Source of the DNA: an uncultured Pseudovibrio sp.
Lineage (GTDB): Bacteria > Pseudomonadota > Alphaproteobacteria > Rhizobiales > Stappiaceae
Assembly (NCBI GenBank): GCA_947502585.1
Contig: CANNAV010000031.1
Coordinates: 1 to 33,897 of the forward strand
Direction of reading: 5' to 3'
DNA length: 33,897 bases
Position numbers and translations under genes: made by a program
Shown: positions 24,361 through 32,872 of the stretch, one piece after another
Layout: each line of letters starts with the position of its first letter
How positions within the stretch are numbered: the first letter of the stretch is position 1
Notes under the pieces: generated by a model
The model's input: the letters and a program-made list of their open reading frames with translations, nothing else
The model's database searches: none
What the model was told of the DNA's origin: nothing

Positions 24361-24531
24361 GTAACAACAGGAAGTTATCTCAGAGCCGATTTCAGCGTAT
24401 TGTTTGGTGTATTATTTTTTGGCGAAGCTCTTACAGCAAACCTACTCACCGGCTTTACGCTTATCTTTACGGGAGTAGCATTCACAACAGGCCAGAATAG
24501 AATCCCACTTTTGAAGAAGAAACCGACATGA
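24361..24531 (+). pseudogene. C-terminal remnant of an EamA-type (DMT) transporter gene
   Basis: An open frame of 56 codons ending in TGA. It reads VLFGVLFFGEALTANLLTGF and then LIFTGVAFTTGQ, the characteristic last two helices of EamA/drug-metabolite transporters, which are normally about 290-300 residues long. Everything upstream is missing: the frame meets the IS21-like repeat a few bases before 24361 and has a stop inside it. The likely history is that insertion or deletion by the mobile element removed the 5' part. The call rests on family pattern; the fragment is short. Confidence 0.6.
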
Positions 24532-24552
24532 TCCTGCACCGCCCCTTCAAAT

Positions 24553-24582
24553 AAAAAAGCGCCACACCATGCAGTGTGACGC
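24553..24582 (-). terminator. Rho-independent terminator after lipA
   Basis: On the minus strand a 9-bp stem GCGTCACAC / GTGTGGCGC (one G-T pair) with a 6-nt loop is followed directly by six T residues. It begins about 30 bp after the lipA stop codon and ends the lipA transcript before the pseudogene and island. Confidence 0.85.
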
Positions 24583-24612
24583 TCCTTAAAACCTACCGAA
24601 TGGAACCAGTGC

Positions 24613-25608
24613 TCAGTTACCCTGTTTTGCCTTGCGGGCTGCTTTCAGCTCAGTGAAATCTTCGCCAGCGTGGTGAGAAGAGCGGGTCAGCGGGCTGGCA
24701 GAAACCTTCAGGAAGCCTTTTGCATATGCAATCTTCTCATAGGCCCTGAAGTCTTCTGGTGTTGGGAAGTTCATCACCGGATGGTGTTTCCTGGTTGGTT
24801 GCAGGTACTGGCCAACGGTAAGGAAGTCCACATCAGCAACACGCAGATCGTCCATTAGCTGGAGCACTTCGTTGCGCTCCTCACCCAGACCGACCATGAT
24901 GCCGGACTTGGTGAACATCTCAGGATCAAGCTCCTTCACGCGCTGTAACAGGCGGATGGAGTGGAAGTAACGGGCGCCTGGACGAACCTTCAGATAGTTG
25001 GAAGGCACGGTCTCAAGGTTGTGGTTAAACACATCAGGCCTGGCCGCAACAACAATCTCCAGGGCACCATCTTTACGCAGGAAATCAGGTGTCAGCACTT
25101 CAATTGTGGTTTTTGGAGACGCTTTGCGGATTGCAGCAATCACGCTGGCAAAGTGTGTTGCTCCGCCATCATCAAGGTCATCACGGTCCACAGACGTAAT
25201 CACCACGTGTTCCAGCCCCATGGAGGCAACAGCCTCACCAACGCTTGCAGGCTCACTCTGATCAACTGGACCTGGCATACCGGTCCGTACATTACAGAAC
25301 GCACAGGCACGGGTACAGGTGTCCCCCAGGATCATAAAGCTTGCATGTTTTTTGGACCAGCACTCACCGATATTCGGGCAACCCGCTTCCTCACAAACCG
25401 TGACGAGGTTGTTATTGCGAACCAGATCCTGGGTCTCTTTGTATACAGGAGACGTGGGTGCCTTAACACGGATCCATTTTGGCTTGCGCAAAACAGGATT
25501 ATCCGGGCGATGCGCTTTTTCCGGATGGCGCGGACGCTCTTTTTCCTGCATAGCAGACGCCGTTTGCCTTTTATGATCAGGATCAAGTGTATTTACCAGT
25601 GTAACCAT
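24613..25608 (-). CDS. lipA: Lipoyl synthase
   Basis: Radical SAM enzyme that inserts two sulphur atoms into octanoyl groups on lipoyl domains, 331 residues, cytoplasmic. Both iron-sulphur motifs are visible: the auxiliary cluster set [12 protein letters not shown] and the radical SAM motif CTRACAFC. The C-terminal RSSHHAGED carries the conserved serine region. I start at ATG 25608 (MVTLVNTLD), which matches the usual alphaproteobacterial N-terminus; a GTG 33 bp upstream in frame is an alternative. It is the last gene of the core block and makes the cofactor for the lipoyl domains of the PdhB and PdhC proteins encoded upstream. In many relatives lipA is followed by a ratA-like gene; here the accessory region follows instead. 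A strong terminator lies just downstream. Confidence 0.97.
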   Translation of the reverse strand: MVTLVNTLDPDHKRQTASAMQEKERPRHPEKAHRPDNPVLRKPKWIRVKAPTSPVYKETQDLVRNNNLVTVCEEAGCPNIGECWSKKHASFMILGDTCTRACAFCNVRTGMPGPVDQSEPASVGEAVASMGLEHVVITSVDRDDLDDGGATHFASVIAAIRKASPKTTIEVLTPDFLRKDGALEIVVAARPDVFNHNLETVPSNYLKVRPGARYFHSIRLLQRVKELDPEMFTKSGIMVGLGEERNEVLQLMDDLRVADVDFLTVGQYLQPTRKHHPVMNFPTPEDFRAYEKIAYAKGFLKVSASPLTRSSHHAGEDFTELKAARKAKQGN

Positions 25609-25760
25609 ATCAGTTCCGTCAGGTCCGAGACTATGCTGCACACCTGCCTTTAGGGTCGGTATAGCTGTCTCTTATAAAATTAGTGGTCCATAACAGGATA
25701 TGAAGCATCTCTCAATGCCAGACACTGGTGTTCAGTCAGTTCCGCGCCTCAGGACCACGC

Positions 25761-26039
25761 CTATTCAAAGCTAATTATATCCCCACCAATCAGTGAGGCA
25801 ACCAGAGCAAATGCAATGGCGCCAACCATCGCAATGATCGCCTGGTCAAGATAGATATTTCCCAGGGAAACTTCCACATTCGCAAACTCGAACAGGTAAA
25901 CCCCTGAAATACCACCGACAAGTCCGGCGATAAACAACACAGTGAACGCTCCGCCAACCATAGCCATCACCAGCACAGTTGCTACAACGGCACTAACCGC
26001 AATTGTCACCACCCATATGATCGATTTCATAAACTCCAC
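25761..26039 (-). CDS. Small hydrophobic membrane protein
   Basis: A 92-residue protein I cannot name. It has two strongly hydrophobic segments in the first half (about residues 5-28 and 31-50, rich in Val, Ala and Gly) and a third near 68-87, with a short polar stretch EFANVEVSLGNIYLDQ between them. It is probably an inner-membrane protein. GTG at 26039 is chosen because AAAAGGAG precedes it by 7 nt; ATG 26030 (MKSIIWVV) is the alternative but has poorer spacing. It lies between a likely lpdA terminator and lipA, about 150 bp from lipA, and so may be transcribed alone. Nothing ties it to lipoate metabolism except position. Confidence 0.75.
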   Translation of the reverse strand: MEFMKSIIWVVTIAVSAVVATVLVMAMVGGAFTVLFIAGLVGGISGVYLFEFANVEVSLGNIYLDQAIIAMVGAIAFALVASLIGGDIISFE

Positions 26040-26083
26040 AGTTCTTCTCCTTTTTTAAAGAAGAGTACCCGGGAAGTATTAAG

Positions 26084-26116
26084 TCCCTCTCACAGGTAAA
26101 GTTCCAGTGAGAGGGA
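26084..26116 (-). terminator. Hairpin after lpdA, likely terminator
   Basis: A perfect 10-bp stem (TCCCTCTCAC / GTGAGAGGGA) with a 13-nt loop starts 6 bp after the lpdA stop codon. On the minus strand the 3' flank CTTAATACTT is only moderately T-rich, so termination may be partial. Confidence 0.65.
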
Positions 26117-26122
26117 TTTGTT

Positions 26123-27565
26123 TTACATATTCAGAGCGCGTCCGTAGGCGTCCAGAACACTTTCCTTCATCATTTCGGAAAGGGTTGGATGCGGAAAGAT
26201 GGTGTGCATCAGCTCTTCTTCGGTGGTCTCAAGACCCATCGCAACAACAAAGCCCTGAATAAGCTCAGTCACTTCAGCGCCAACCATGTGCGCACCAAGC
26301 AGCTGACCGGTCTTCCTGTCAAAGATCGTCTTGACCAGACCTTCAGATTCACCAAGAGCAATTGCCTTGCCGTTGCCCATGAATGGGAAACGACCAACGC
26401 GAAGCTCATAACCGGCCTCTTTCGCACGCTGTTCGGTCAGACCGACAGAAGCCACCTGCGGGTTGCAGTAGGTACAGCCCGGAATTTGCTCGCTTTTCAT
26501 AGGGTGAACGTCAAGGCCGGAGATCTTCTCAATGCAGATCACGCCTTCATGCTCAGCCTTGTGCGCCAGCATTGGAGGGCCGGCAACGTCACCAATCGCG
26601 TAAACGCCAGGAACGTTGGTGCGGCTGAAACCATCAGTCACGATGCAGCCACGCTCGGTCCTGATGCCAAGAGCTTCAAGGCCAAGGTTTTCAATATTGC
26701 CAACAACGCCAACAGCGGAAATCAGCTTCTCAGCAGTAATTTCCTGCGTCTTGCCGTCTTTGGTCTCAACAGTAGCTGTTACCTGACCGCCGCCTTTAAC
26801 AACCCTGGAAACTCTCGCTTCCATCACAAACCTGATACCCTGCTTCTCCATCTGCTTTTTCGCAATCGCGGAAATTTCAGGATCTTCAACAGGCATGATG
26901 GTCGGCATCATTTCAACAACAGTCACGTCAACGCCCATTGTCTTATAGAAAGAGGCAAACTCGATACCAATCGCGCCCGACCCCATCACAACAATGGACT
27001 TAGGCATTTTTTCTGGAACCATCGCTTCAAAGTAGGTCCAGATGTTTTTTTTGTCAGGCTCAAGACCTAGTATGACGCGCGGCTTCGCACCAGTTGCAAC
27101 AATAACGTGCTCGGCGGAGTAAGTGCCGTGGCCCTTCACACCCTTAGGTGTTGGGTGCTGTGGCTGCATGGCGTCTTTGGAAGAAGGCCCGACAGAGATT
27201 TCACCCGGTCTGGTGAGCTTTGCCTCACCCCAGATGATGTCAACCTTGTTCTTCTTCATCAGAAAGCCAATACCGCCATTGAGCTGACCGGAAACGCCGC
27301 GCGAGCGCTTCACAACAGCAGACGCGTCAAAGCTCACGTTTTCCGCGGAAAGACCGTAGTCCTTGCCGTGCTGCATGTAATGGTAGATCTCAGCAGAACG
27401 CAGAAGCGCTTTGGTCGGGATACAGCCCCAGTTCAGGCAGATACCGCCCATATGTTCACGCTCGACGATTGCAGTCTTAAAACCAAGCTGCGCGGAGCGG
27501 ATTGCGGTTACATAGCCACCAGGACCAGAACCAATGATAATCACGTCGTAGGCGTTGCCACTCAT
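26123..27565 (-). CDS. lpdA: Dihydrolipoyl dehydrogenase (E3)
   Basis: FAD-dependent E3 component that reoxidises dihydrolipoyl groups of the pyruvate dehydrogenase complex with NAD+. 480 residues. The FAD motif GSGPGG is at residues 12-17. The redox-active disulphide is Cys43/Cys48 in GGICLNWGCIPTKALL. The NAD-binding motif GSGAIGIEFAS is near residue 195. The C-terminal HPTLSE holds the active-site His-Glu pair. It sits downstream of pdhC, separated from it by a glycosyltransferase gene, so it is likely the E3 of this complex rather than of the 2-oxoglutarate complex. The ATG has a GAGG-type site upstream, and the gap to the preceding gene is 24 bp. Confidence 0.96.
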   Translation of the reverse strand: MSGNAYDVIIIGSGPGGYVTAIRSAQLGFKTAIVEREHMGGICLNWGCIPTKALLRSAEIYHYMQHGKDYGLSAENVSFDASAVVKRSRGVSGQLNGGIGFLMKKNKVDIIWGEAKLTRPGEISVGPSSKDAMQPQHPTPKGVKGHGTYSAEHVIVATGAKPRVILGLEPDKKNIWTYFEAMVPEKMPKSIVVMGSGAIGIEFASFYKTMGVDVTVVEMMPTIMPVEDPEISAIAKKQMEKQGIRFVMEARVSRVVKGGGQVTATVETKDGKTQEITAEKLISAVGVVGNIENLGLEALGIRTERGCIVTDGFSRTNVPGVYAIGDVAGPPMLAHKAEHEGVICIEKISGLDVHPMKSEQIPGCTYCNPQVASVGLTEQRAKEAGYELRVGRFPFMGNGKAIALGESEGLVKTIFDRKTGQLLGAHMVGAEVTELIQGFVVAMGLETTEEELMHTIFPHPTLSEMMKESVLDAYGRALNM

Positions 27566-27589
27566 CTCTTCAACCTCGCCAAATCGGCA

Positions 27590-28453
27590 TCAAGGAGCCT
27601 GAGGCTCCACATAAAGGTGGGAAAACCTGGAAAAGTTCTCCAAAACGTAGTCCGGCAGTTCTCCGCTGTCCTTATCGACCAGCTTACCTCTGCCATTGCC
27701 AGCATCCAGACGGTCCAGCGTTCTTTGCGCACGGCCCAGATAGGCATCATTCATGTGCTCAGTGTGCGAGTAAGCCTCAAGTTTTGTCACCACCTTGTCC
27801 ATGTCCCCCAGAAAGCTGAAATGCCAGCTGGAAGACCTGATCAGTTGACGTCGCATAGGCCGGCTGTGCCTGGCTAGCGCTTTCCCGTGCCACAAAGCAG
27901 CCTCAAAAACAGGAGAGAGGCTTTTGCTCTGAAAGGCCCGCTCACGCCGCAAAGGCTGAGCACCTTTGAAAAACAACGCGCTGATCATTCGCGGGCACGA
28001 GGTAAAATCCGAGACATCATCTTTAAAATTCAGTCTGTACCGGAAAATATCTGCGCCAAAGAATGTCAGGCTCCTAAAGCTTTTGGGATCATTCTTCGCT
28101 CTGAGCAGCGCCTCCGGCTTTGGAATTTCATCCACGTCGGAAACAACGATCAGATCTTCCCCCTCAAGATCTTTAATACCGCGTTCTATGCAATCGCGTT
28201 GGTGGTACTCCCTTGACCAGGCGTTTTGCGGAGCCTCTGGCATATCCTCGACAATGATATGCCGGATCTTGCTCAAAAACGGTGCAAACCGCGACTTGTT
28301 ATCAGCAAAATAGAGAGGCTTTTCGTGTCCTGTAAAGGTTCTGGTGGCCTCTACAAGAATAAACTCATCCACCACATCGAAAAGTTCGCCGAGGCGAATT
28401 TCCAGGGTATCGAGTTCGTTGAAAAACGTGAAGCCATCAACAATTTTGACCAT
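27590..28453 (-). CDS. Glycosyltransferase family 17 protein
   Basis: A 287-residue protein with the hallmarks of GT17, the family of the eukaryotic beta-1,4-N-acetylglucosaminyltransferase III (MGAT3). It starts IVDGFTFFNELDTLEIRL, continues with DEFILVEATRTFTG, and has VVSDVDEIP near residue 105, a DXD-like metal and sugar-nucleotide site. It lacks a membrane anchor, as bacterial members often do. AAGGAG precedes the ATG by about 10 nt. It sits between pdhC and lpdA in the pyruvate dehydrogenase cluster, where no glycosyltransferase is needed. The bacterial acceptor is unknown; lipopolysaccharide or other surface glycans are possible. A strong hairpin separates it from pdhC, so it may be expressed differently. 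Confidence 0.88.
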   Translation of the reverse strand: MVKIVDGFTFFNELDTLEIRLGELFDVVDEFILVEATRTFTGHEKPLYFADNKSRFAPFLSKIRHIIVEDMPEAPQNAWSREYHQRDCIERGIKDLEGEDLIVVSDVDEIPKPEALLRAKNDPKSFRSLTFFGADIFRYRLNFKDDVSDFTSCPRMISALFFKGAQPLRRERAFQSKSLSPVFEAALWHGKALARHSRPMRRQLIRSSSWHFSFLGDMDKVVTKLEAYSHTEHMNDAYLGRAQRTLDRLDAGNGRGKLVDKDSGELPDYVLENFSRFSHLYVEPQAP

Positions 28454-28520
28454 ATCATACAGTCTCCTTGCTCAAACGGTCTTCAGCTTACTCCACTCTG
28501 TCTGCTCACTCCTACCACTT

Positions 28521-28568
28521 GGATTTACCGGCAGAAAAACAGGGCGCCTGTTTCCTGCCGGTAAATCC
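28521..28568 (-). repeat. Long inverted repeat between pdhC and the GT17 gene
   Basis: Arms of 22-23 bases, identical over the outer 14 (GGATTTACCGGCAG) and the inner 7 (AAACAGG apart from a small bulge), enclose a 3-base loop. The hairpin begins 3 bp after the pdhC stop codon. No T-run follows on the minus strand, so it may stabilise the 3' end of the pdhABC message or attenuate it rather than terminate cleanly. Confidence 0.75.
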
Positions 28569-28571
28569 CGA

Positions 28572-29909
28572 TTAAACCAGCATGGACATCGGGTTTTCGA
28601 TGTAGCCTTTGAAGGCCTGCAAAAGTTCTGCACCCAGCGCACCATCCACCGCACGGTGGTCCGTGGAAAGGGTCACAGACATCACAGTTGCAGGAACGAT
28701 TTCATCGCCCTTCACCACGGCGCGCTTCTGACCAGCACCAACAGCAAGGATGGTTGCGTGCGGAGGATTGATCACCGCTGCAAATTCCTTAACGCCGAAC
28801 ATGCCAAGGTTGGATACAGAGGTTGTTCCGCCCTGGAATTCGATTGGAGCCAGCTTGCGCTCACGGGCACGCTTTGCCATATCTTTCATTTCTATGGAGA
28901 TCGTGGAGAGCGTTTTTTCTTCAGCGCGGCGAATGATCGGAGTGATCAGGCCACCATCGATGGAAACAGCAACACCCACATCAGCATGCTTATGCATAAC
29001 CATGCCGCTCTCAAGGTAAGATGCGTTTGCAGCCGGAATTGCTTTCAGTGCCATTGCATGTGCCTTGATGATCATGTCGTTGACAGACAGCTTGTAAGCT
29101 GGCTTGCCCTCACCGTCTTTCGGTGCAGAAGCGTTGAGCTGCGCACGCAGAGCCAGCAGAGCATCCAGTTCACACTCCAGCGTCAGGTAGAAGTGCGGAA
29201 CAGTCTGTTTGGACTCAGTCAGGCGTTTTGCGATGATCTTACGCATGCCGTCATGCGGCACGAGGTCGTAAGACCCCTCTTCAAACAGCCTGAGGGTCTG
29301 CTCGTCAGACGGACCAGACGCCATCGCAGCTTTTGGTGCCTGCGCAGTTTTCGGTTGCTCCGCTACTTCAGGAGCAACTTCCGCCTTGCCAGTGCCAGCA
29401 GCAATTGCAGCCTCAACGTCGCGCTTCACAACGCGGCCATGCGGGCCGGTGCCGTCGATCAACGCAATGTCCAGACCATTTTGCTTCGCCAGACGGCGCG
29501 CCAGAGGGGATGAGAACACACGCCCGCCGGAAGCTGCGCCCGGTGCAGCAGGTGCCGGAGCAACCGGTGCGGGAACAGCTTCAGCAGCAGGGGCTGCCGG
29601 AGCCTGAGGAGCAGCGGCAGTCGGCGCAGGAGCAGCAGGGGCTGCCTCCATTGCAGAAGCGTCTTCGCCCTCTTCCAGAAGGATAGCGATCGGTGCATTC
29701 ACCTTCACGCCTTCAGCCCCTTCAGCGACCACGATTTTACCGATGGTGCCTTCATCGACCACTTCCACTTCCATGGTAGCTTTATCGGTTTCAATCTCTG
29801 CAATCACATCGCCTGCAGAAATCGCGTCACCTTCTTTAACCAGCCACCTGGCTAGATTGCCTTCTTCCATGGTCGGAGAAAGCGCAGGCATCAGAATATT
29901 GATTGGCAT
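28572..29909 (-). CDS. pdhC: Pyruvate dehydrogenase E2, dihydrolipoamide acetyltransferase
   Basis: E2 core of the pyruvate dehydrogenase complex, 445 residues. A single N-terminal lipoyl domain has Lys43 in [12 protein letters not shown] as the lipoylation site. An Ala/Pro-rich flexible linker (about 85-130) follows. The peripheral subunit-binding domain ([16 protein letters not shown] to [12 protein letters not shown]) comes next, then the acetyltransferase domain, whose C-terminal catalytic motif is DHRAVDG. It transfers the acetyl group to coenzyme A. The ATG is 16 bp after pdhB and has GGGAG 9 nt upstream, consistent with one transcript pdhA-pdhB-pdhC. The lipoyl domain is nearly identical to that of PdhB. 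Confidence 0.97.
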   Translation of the reverse strand: MPINILMPALSPTMEEGNLARWLVKEGDAISAGDVIAEIETDKATMEVEVVDEGTIGKIVVAEGAEGVKVNAPIAILLEEGEDASAMEAAPAAPAPTAAAPQAPAAPAAEAVPAPVAPAPAAPGAASGGRVFSSPLARRLAKQNGLDIALIDGTGPHGRVVKRDVEAAIAAGTGKAEVAPEVAEQPKTAQAPKAAMASGPSDEQTLRLFEEGSYDLVPHDGMRKIIAKRLTESKQTVPHFYLTLECELDALLALRAQLNASAPKDGEGKPAYKLSVNDMIIKAHAMALKAIPAANASYLESGMVMHKHADVGVAVSIDGGLITPIIRRAEEKTLSTISIEMKDMAKRARERKLAPIEFQGGTTSVSNLGMFGVKEFAAVINPPHATILAVGAGQKRAVVKGDEIVPATVMSVTLSTDHRAVDGALGAELLQAFKGYIENPMSMLV

Positions 29910-29925
29910 ACCACTTGTCTCCCGG

Positions 29926-31302
29926 TCAGGCGGTGTAAGTTACAGCTTTAACAGCATCAATAACTTCCCTTGCGTCTGGCAGAGCCAGCTTTTCAAGGTT
30001 TGCTGCATATGGCATTGGAACGTCTTTACCGGTTACACGCAAAATGGGTGCATCCAGCCAGTCGAAAGCCTCGCTCTGAACCTGATAAGCTATTTCAGAG
30101 GAAACAGAACAGATCGGGAAGGCTTCTTCGACAGTAACCAGACGACCAGTCTTGCGAACGGATGCCAGAACAGTGTCCATGTCCAGCGGACGAATGGTGC
30201 GCAGGTCAATCAGCTCAACAGAAACGCCCTGTTTTGCCAGCTCATCAACAGCCTGCAATGCGTAAGTCATACCGATACCCCAAGAAACCATGGTTGCATC
30301 AGTACCTTCGCGCACAATCCTCGCCTTGCCGATTGGCAGAACCAGATCCTCAACCTCCGGCACATCAAAGTGCTGACCGTAGAGGATCTCGTTTTCAAGG
30401 AACACAACCGGGTTTGGATCGCGAATCGCGGCTTTCAAAAGGCCCTTCGCATCCGTTGCCGAGTAAGGCTGAATAACCTTCAGGCCCGGAATGGACGCAT
30501 ACCATGCAGCAAAGTCCTGAGAGTGCTGTGCACCCACACGGGCTGCGGCACCGTTTGGACCACGAAACACCACAGGCGCACCCATCTGACCGCCAGACAT
30601 GTAAAGCGTCTTGGCAGCAGAGTTGATGATGTGATCAATGGCCTGCATTGCGAAGTTGAAGGTCATGAACTCAACGATCGGGTTCAGGCCAGCCATCGCA
30701 GCACCAACAGCAAGACCGGTGAAGCCATGCTCGGTGATTGGAGTGTCAATTACACGCCTTTCGCCGAACTCATCCAGAAGACCCTGAGAGATCTTGTAGG
30801 CGCCCTGATACTGAGCAACTTCTTCGCCCATCAGAAACACGTTTTCATTGCGGCGCATTTCTTCTGCCATCGCATCGCGCAGAGCTTCACGAACAGTCCT
30901 GCTCACCATTTTGGTACCCGCAGGAATTTCCGGGTCAGCAGGTACAACACTTTCAACCGGTGCGGCAGGCGCCACGGGTGCGGCAGGCACAGCCGGAGTC
31001 TCTGCAGCAGCAGGGGCGGCAGATGCAGCGCCCAGCTTGTCAGCAGCAGATGCGTCTTCGCCTTCTTCCAGCAGAACCGCAATCGGCGCGTTCACTTTAA
31101 CCTCTTCAGTGCCTTCAGTAACGAGGATCCTGCCAAGCACCCCCTCATCAACCGCTTCCACTTCCATGGTTGCTTTGTCGGTCTCGATTTCAGCAATCAC
31201 GTCACCGGCAGCGACGGTGTCGCCTTCTTTCTTAAGCCACTTAGCAAGTTTGCCTTCTTCCATGGTCGGAGAAAGCGCAGGCATTAAAATTTCAACAGCC
31301 AT
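29926..31302 (-). CDS. pdhB: Pyruvate dehydrogenase E1 beta, with N-terminal lipoyl domain
   Basis: Beta subunit of the E1 component, 458 residues. It is longer than the usual ~330 because a lipoyl domain (residues 1-80, Lys43 in [12 protein letters not shown]) and an Ala/Pro linker (about 95-135) precede the transketolase-like domain. That arrangement is known in alphaproteobacteria. The catalytic part begins near [14 protein letters not shown] and includes [18 protein letters not shown]. With PdhA it decarboxylates pyruvate using thiamine diphosphate. It lies 17 bp after pdhA and 16 bp before pdhC. The first ~50 residues closely match those of PdhC, which suggests duplication of the lipoyl domain or gene conversion. 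Confidence 0.97.
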   Translation of the reverse strand: MAVEILMPALSPTMEEGKLAKWLKKEGDTVAAGDVIAEIETDKATMEVEAVDEGVLGRILVTEGTEEVKVNAPIAVLLEEGEDASAADKLGAASAAPAAAETPAVPAAPVAPAAPVESVVPADPEIPAGTKMVSRTVREALRDAMAEEMRRNENVFLMGEEVAQYQGAYKISQGLLDEFGERRVIDTPITEHGFTGLAVGAAMAGLNPIVEFMTFNFAMQAIDHIINSAAKTLYMSGGQMGAPVVFRGPNGAAARVGAQHSQDFAAWYASIPGLKVIQPYSATDAKGLLKAAIRDPNPVVFLENEILYGQHFDVPEVEDLVLPIGKARIVREGTDATMVSWGIGMTYALQAVDELAKQGVSVELIDLRTIRPLDMDTVLASVRKTGRLVTVEEAFPICSVSSEIAYQVQSEAFDWLDAPILRVTGKDVPMPYAANLEKLALPDAREVIDAVKAVTYTA

Positions 31303-31319
31303 AATATATTATCCCGACC

Positions 31320-32369
31320 TCAGAGCACGATATCTGTGTAAAGCTCAGATGGATCCGGCTCAGGATCGTTCTGTGCGAACTCAGCAGACGCAGCCACAAC
31401 AGCGCGTACTTCTTTATCGATTGCCTTCAGATCGTCCTCACTTGACCATTCCTTTTCAAGCAGGCGAGCACGAACCTGTTCAATCGGGTCATGCTCCGAA
31501 CGCATCTTCTGGACTTCATCTTTACTGCGGTATTTTGCAGGGTCAGACATAGAGTGGCCACGGTAACGATAGGTGATCATCTCAAGGATGTAAGGACCAT
31601 TGCCTTCACGGCACCATTCCATTGCATAGTCAGTCGCAGCTTTCACCGCGCGCACGTCCATACCATCAACCTGAACACCGGGAATACCGAAGGAAGCGCC
31701 GCGCTGGGACAGATCTGTCGTGGATGAAGCACGCTCAACGGACGTACCCATGCCGTACCTGTTGTTTTCAATAATGTAGATCACAGGCAGGTTCCAAAGC
31801 TTTGCCATATTGAAGCTCTCGTAAACCTGCCCCTGGTTGGCAGCACCATCGCCGAAGAACGCCATGGAAACTTTGCCGTTCTCTTTATATCGGTTTGCAA
31901 AGGCAAGACCGGTACCAAGCGCGACCTGAGCCCCCACGATGCCGTGTCCGCCATAAAACTCCTGTTCCTTGGAGAACATGTGCATGGAACCGCCCTTACC
32001 TTTGGACAGCCCCCCGCTACGACCGGTCAGCTCGGCCATCACACCTTTCGGGTCCATGCCGCAAGCGAGCATGTGAGCATGGTCACGGTAAGAAGTGATC
32101 ATCTGATCACCTTTTTCCTTGGCCATCTCCATTCCAACAACAACAGCTTCCTGGCCGATGTAAAGGTGACAGAAACCACCAATAAGACCCATACCGTAAA
32201 GCTGGCCCGCCTTTTCTTCGAAACGGCGGATAAAAAGCATTTCGCGATAAGCATTCAGCTCTTCATCTTTGGAGAATTCTGCTAGTGCAGGTACGTTTTT
32301 CATCGCACCGCGGGCTTTGGTTGCACTTTTAGCGCGACCGCCTGAAGACTTGGATTGAGTTCCAGCCAT
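31320..32369 (-). CDS. pdhA: Pyruvate dehydrogenase E1 alpha
   Basis: Alpha subunit of the thiamine diphosphate-dependent E1 component, 349 residues. The TPP-binding motif GDGAANQGQVYESFNMA runs to IENNRYGMGT, the classic GDG...NN pattern. The regulatory-loop sequence TYRYRGHSMSDPAKYRSKDE is conserved with mitochondrial E1 alpha. The N-terminal 25 residues are basic and Ser/Ala/Lys-rich (SKSSGGRAKSATKARG), a flexible tail common in alphaproteobacteria. The ATG has GAGG upstream. First gene of the pdhABC operon; the 185 bp upstream contain a dyad that could be an operator. Confidence 0.97.
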   Translation of the reverse strand: MAGTQSKSSGGRAKSATKARGAMKNVPALAEFSKDEELNAYREMLFIRRFEEKAGQLYGMGLIGGFCHLYIGQEAVVVGMEMAKEKGDQMITSYRDHAHMLACGMDPKGVMAELTGRSGGLSKGKGGSMHMFSKEQEFYGGHGIVGAQVALGTGLAFANRYKENGKVSMAFFGDGAANQGQVYESFNMAKLWNLPVIYIIENNRYGMGTSVERASSTTDLSQRGASFGIPGVQVDGMDVRAVKAATDYAMEWCREGNGPYILEMITYRYRGHSMSDPAKYRSKDEVQKMRSEHDPIEQVRARLLEKEWSSEDDLKAIDKEVRAVVAASAEFAQNDPEPDPSELYTDIVL

Positions 32370-32492
32370 GAGCCTCGTCTCTTTGTGACGTGAATATGTG
32401 AAAGCACACTACCTGCCACAGCTCAGAATGCCAATATGAGCAAAAACACTTGGTGATTTCAGTATTTTATTGATTTAATTGATATTTTTTAG

Positions 32493-32540
32493 TTAACCTA
32501 AATTAGGTTAATAATAATAAATTAATCAATTTCAGGTTAA
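32493..32540 (-). promoter_or_regulatory. Candidate operator upstream of pdhA
   Basis: TTAACCTAAATTAGGTTAA at 32493-32511 is a perfect dyad with 9-bp arms around one central base. A further half site AGGTTAA lies at 32534-32540. The dyad sits about 125 bp before the pdhA start in an AT-rich gap between ftsB and pdhA. It looks like a dimeric repressor or activator site. Which protein binds is unknown. Confidence 0.5.
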
Positions 32541-32554
32541 TACATGCTGATGTT

Positions 32555-32872
32555 TCAGTTGCGCATGATTGCAACTTCATTCACGTGCGCCAGGTTCAGG
32601 GAAGCACGAGCCCGTTCATCCACCATGTCCGGATCAAGGCTCTCCGGGTCAAGCAGCATGACACGGCGTTGTAATTGCAAGCGTTCTGCCCGCAGTTCAT
32701 CAAGCTCCAATTCGAGCGCAAGGATTTCATGCTCAATCTGTGGTCGGCCCACAAGACCCAGCTTACCGTTGAGCGCATGAAATGCAAAATAGCACAGCGC
32801 CCCGATGGCAATGCCCGGCACAAGGAGATTCTTTAGATAGGAGTGTTTTCGCTGACGTGTGGTAGCTAGCAC
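32555..32872 (-). CDS. ftsB: Septum formation initiator, FtsB/DivIC family
   Basis: Small bitopic membrane protein of cell division, 105 residues. A basic N-terminus (TTRQRKHS) is followed by one membrane helix (about 15-35), then a coiled coil rich in Glu, Leu and Arg (about 45-75), and the C-terminal ARASLNLAHVNEVAIM typical of the alphaproteobacterial proteins. FtsB links FtsL and FtsQ in the divisome at midcell. The start is GTG 32872, without a strong Shine-Dalgarno, so a slightly different start is possible. Its place just before pdhA is the conserved order in Hyphomicrobiales, where eno is often the next gene upstream; here insertion-sequence debris follows instead. Confidence 0.88.
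   Translation of the reverse strand: MLATTRQRKHSYLKNLLVPGIAIGALCYFAFHALNGKLGLVGRPQIEHEILALELELDELRAERLQLQRRVMLLDPESLDPDMVDERARASLNLAHVNEVAIMRN

Noticed and set aside
26189..27070. 293-codon plus-strand frame antisense to lpdA
   Set aside because: Shadow of lpdA; the His/Asn-rich translation has no recognisable domain.
28344..29513. 389-codon plus-strand frame antisense to pdhC and the GT17 gene
   Set aside because: Shadow frame spanning two real genes and their intergenic hairpin.
29743..31287. 514-codon plus-strand open frame antisense to pdhB and pdhC
   Set aside because: It mirrors highly conserved pdh genes; long antisense frames arise from codon bias. The translation has low complexity of composition and no family resemblance, and there is no proper ribosome binding site.
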